The notes below the pieces were generated by a model. That model was given only the letters and a program-made list of their open reading frames with translations, was not told the origin of the DNA and ran no database searches. A program made the translations under genes and the position numbers. Source: Rhyacophila brunnea (Eukaryota; Arthropoda; Insecta; Trichoptera; Rhyacophilidae). Taken from it: DNA of 64,000 nucleotides. The stretch is taken from the NCBI GenBank assembly GCA_022495005.1, contig JAGYXB010001401.1, positions 744,001 through 808,000 on the forward strand. The letters run 5' to 3'. This document shows, one piece after another, positions 61,096 to 64,000 of this stretch (positions within the stretch are counted from its first letter, which is position 1; every line of letters begins with the position of its first letter).

Positions 61096-61677
61096 CTCGA
61101 GATCGGCTGCCTGTTACTCCACACCTGATAGGTATTATTTCAGTTCCCATTATATTTTGTGAGTTTCCTGAATTCAACATATTTCAAAGCATTAAAATCT
61201 CCCAATGAACCCGATTAGTCATACGTAATTATTTATGAAAAAATCCTAGAATAAAGTGAATGTTGAACATCACACATTTTCACTGTCTAATTGAATGCTC
61301 TATTCTCTGAGATACTGACCTGACTATGATTCAAGCAAATACAATATCATATTATTTAATATCATGTACTCTGAGGTATTACAATCTTTAGAGCGAACGA
61401 TTCTATAATAAAATTAGTTTTAATGGATTATTTTTAATGTGTATTTTTTCAGATATATTTTCAACAAGATCACACTCTTAAAAAATATGTCTATTCAAAA
61501 TTGAATATAAAAATATATGTATAAATAATCATGTTCAGCGGATGGACTTGGATCGATCACCGCGTAAAATTTTTCATACAAAATCGTCTAGCTGGAGGAG
61601 TGTGTGTGTGAGACATACTGATTCATTGAATGTAAATCATTAAACATGTTTAAAACAAAGTTTTTATTAAGTATATT
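61096..61677. other. AT-rich spacer, nothing recognised
   Basis: No feature was identified. The last 12 bp before 61690 belong to the target duplication of the following LINE. Confidence 0.45.
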
Positions 61678-61689
61678 ACATATATTTGA

Positions 61690-62180
61690 TGATAAAAAAT
61701 GATGCTTGTGCAAACATTAGTGTTCTCGATATTTCTATACGGAGTCGAATCGTGGACACTGAAGGCAAGAAAACGGAAGGCAATTGATGCCTTTGAGATG
61801 TGGTGTTGGCGCCGAATGCTTCGCATTTCTTGGACGGAGCACAAGACGAACCAGTCAATCGTCCAGAGACTGAAGATAAAGGAACGGCTCTCGACGATAT
61901 GTCTGAGAAGAATTCTGCAGTTTTTTGGACATATTGTCAGGCGCGGACCGGACAACCTGGAGAGACTGGTAGTTTTGGGTAGCCTCCAGGGAAAGCGAAG
62001 CAGAAGAAGAGCGTCTGCGCGATGGAGCGACCAAGTGAAAGAGCTGACTGGAGGCACCATCCATTCTGCCCTGAGAGAAGCGGAAGATCGAGAAGGATGG
62101 AAAGTCTTGGTCGCTCAAAGGATGGCGAAATATAAATGTGGTCACGATCCTCAGCCATGAGTGCACGACCAAGAAGAGAG
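61690..62180 (+). pseudogene. 5'-truncated LINE tail with target duplication, open frame intact
   Basis: The frame 61699-62160 encodes about 153 residues without a stop: LVFSIFLYGVESWTLKARKR, FEMWCWRRMLRISWTEHKTN, RRILQFFGHIVRRG, KRSRRRASARWSDQVKELTG and ALREAEDREGWKVLVAQRM, ending GHDPQP. The LYG.E.WTL, WCWRRML, GHI.RR and W.DQ.KE blocks are the C-terminal tail of a widespread insect endonuclease-reverse transcriptase LINE. The RT catalytic core is absent. The insert is bracketed by a 12-bp direct repeat acatatatttga at 61678-61689 and 62181-62192, so this is a single clean retrotransposition event truncated at the 5' end. It is the best preserved tail in the window. Confidence 0.88.
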
Positions 62181-62192
62181 ACATATATTTGA

Positions 62193-64000
62193 GTAATTGA
62201 TGATAACCACCATTTCGGTATATAAGCCGCAATCAGAAAATTTTAAACATAACTAAAACTATAACAATTTAAACAGTTCTACTTGTTTTTCAAGTTAATC
62301 GTAACGCATCTTGCACGTGAGAATAGCGTAGTGTAGTTAATTATATTTTCATTATTTGTATAGTGTTTCTGTAGAGTAATCACGTGAAAACAATGTCCCG
62401 AACGGTATACGTCATGTGTATGCTCCAGTAAAGGCAACTTTTTATGCTGTCACTTTTTGACACATATATAATAGACGTAGCCTTTACTAGTTTTTGTGTT
62501 AAGTTATTGACTGCACAGTAGAGGTGAGTTGAAAATACTGTCACCAGTTTGTGTACTAAAGTTTCGGATGAAACTATCAATACTAAGTATGTGTGGCCCA
62601 ATAAACTTATTCCAAAAAACTTGTGATGAAAATATCATCGCGAGTCGCTGTTCTGTGCACTCACCAGTTGGTAGACTTTCAACACTATCGACATTAAATG
62701 CGCGCGAACAAAATAGCACTAGAATATAGGTATATTTTAATTTATTAGTCTATTACGTTAGAATAAATGTTATGAATAATAGGTCATAAATTTTGTGTCG
62801 CAGCGCAGTGATGAGATGACGCACAGGCTTAGGCTTGTTATATGACTGCTCAAAACATGTTTAAAATTAAAAAAATCACTGTTCTTCATTTTTGTTAACA
62901 AGAATATTGTAACCTAACAGAAAAACAACTCATAAATTCAAAATGTGTTTAAAATTTTATAACAAATAAGACTATTTGACAAGCGGAGCTCAGCGTATTT
63001 TTAGCGATTTTATTGAAGCCGATACACAGTCTGAGTTCCCTGAGCCGACACGTATTTCAAATACTGATATGGAGTTGGTTTTAGTTTCAGTTGAGTATGA
63101 AACTTTTACGCACGCCAAACGCTCTATATAGTATTCCAAATACTAGTAAGTATTTTGGAACAAGTTTCTATAATAAGTATTTTTTATACTGGTAGTAAGT
63201 ATACTTAGTCTTAAAAATCGACCAGTTTTCCCATCTCTACTGCACAGTCAACCTATCCTAATAAAAAATATTCTTCATTACTGATAAATAACGATACAGT
63301 GCATACATCATTGCAATACATACGTGATGTATAAATGTTAGCCATGGGAGTAAAAATTGGACTCACAATTTTTTTTTATTTACACATCAAGGAAAATGGT
63401 CGATATCGAGTCTTAAGAAAGTACCATACAATACGAATTTAAAGAAAAAGCTTACGATTTGATAAATGAAAGTACGTTACTGAGATTGCTCATATCAGCT
63501 TACTCTGCCTTTCGAAGCGTTTGAAACTCACAGAAGGCAAAAGCTCTCACATTGTGTACAAACGAACCGGATCTACGGCCTTCAGCGTGGAGCTTTACTG
63601 CACGAGCGGTGCACACAACGCCAAGTGCAGCTCTGCGCCTCGAGGGGTGCACTTATGTGCATCTTCCGTTAAAATCCTCCGATTAAGTGGCTACACTATC
63701 TTTTGCAAGCGGACGTAGAAAATTGCTGACAATCGGAGATGATAACTTACTCCTAATGGTAGATTGGATATATTTCGTACCTTCTTACCTAAATATTTAT
63801 TAAACACTAGTACATTTAAGTGTAATAAATAAATGATGACTTAAAACTTATCACAATAATAGAAAAATATCAATGCTTAATGCTTATTTTTGAAAAAGTT
63901 TAATAATATTTCATTTAGCATCGATTGAATATTGTTTACATCGAGCTAATGCTTATTTACTGACCATTTTTCTATTCCCTAAATAAAAAAAACTTAGCAG
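62193..64000. other. Mostly non-coding, two unassigned patches
   Basis: 62510-62730 and 63500-63720 are GC-richer than their surroundings. The second carries a 65-codon plus-strand open frame (63521-63718) rich in Ser, Cys and Ala, without a domain or splice signals I trust. The window ends in AT-rich spacer. Confidence 0.4.

Noticed and set aside
63521..63718. Cys/Ser-rich 65-codon frame as a secreted peptide
   Set aside because: No signal peptide, no regular cysteine pattern and no convincing splice sites.

Overview
The window is AT-rich, gene-poor, intron-bearing animal DNA, most likely from an insect. Three things point there: a clear exon of an insect-type Kv channel-interacting protein (KChIP, neuronal calcium sensor family) on the minus strand at 37480-37674; a mariner (DD34D), PIF/Harbinger, TTAA-type MITE, tRNA-SINE and LINE complement typical of arthropods; and a short run of the insect telomere motif TTAGG near 47890. 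The order of insect cannot be fixed from the sequence. The LINE fragments look like those common in Lepidoptera, but that is an impression, not a result.

Only one conserved host coding exon is recognised. A second possible host exon (50375-50545, minus) has good splice signals but no recognisable product. Everything else that looks coding is mobile-element debris.

Layout. 0-13 kb: AT-rich spacer with a foldback (597-924), a TTAA-flanked MITE (4404-4990), a tRNA-derived SINE with an 11-bp target duplication (6901-7134) and a second TTAA/TAA-flanked MITE (9553-9793). 13.5-15.7 kb: two LINE copies meet tail to tail, a plus-strand C-terminal fragment and a minus-strand copy with a nearly intact reverse transcriptase. 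19-23.5 kb: a full-length but frameshifted mariner with both TIRs and TA duplications, a TTA-flanked PIF/Harbinger deletion derivative, and a CR1/jockey-like LINE tail. 25-30 kb: a 345-bp tandem duplication, a long-arm TTAA hairpin MITE, a 69-nt near-perfect hairpin and a compound microsatellite. 31-39 kb: hAT-like ends, SINE copies, a 900-bp TTAA MITE, a decayed LINE tail, the KChIP exon and a small foldback. 39-48.6 kb: tRNA-like repeats, a LINE tail with a 9-bp target duplication, a 1.1-kb palindromic MITE, and a LINE tail framed by inverted minisatellites. 49-64 kb: dispersed repeats, the possible exon, a seven-unit tandem array built on a LINE 3' end (54.3-55.25 kb), another tRNA-like repeat, and a LINE tail with a 12-bp target duplication.

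Nothing here works as an operon or pathway. The region reads as intronic and intergenic DNA around one neuronal calcium-sensor gene, shaped by repeated 5'-truncated LINE insertions and by several families of TTAA-specific foldback elements. Nested repeats, inverted arms and frameshift positions were found by eye; no alignment or database search was run.
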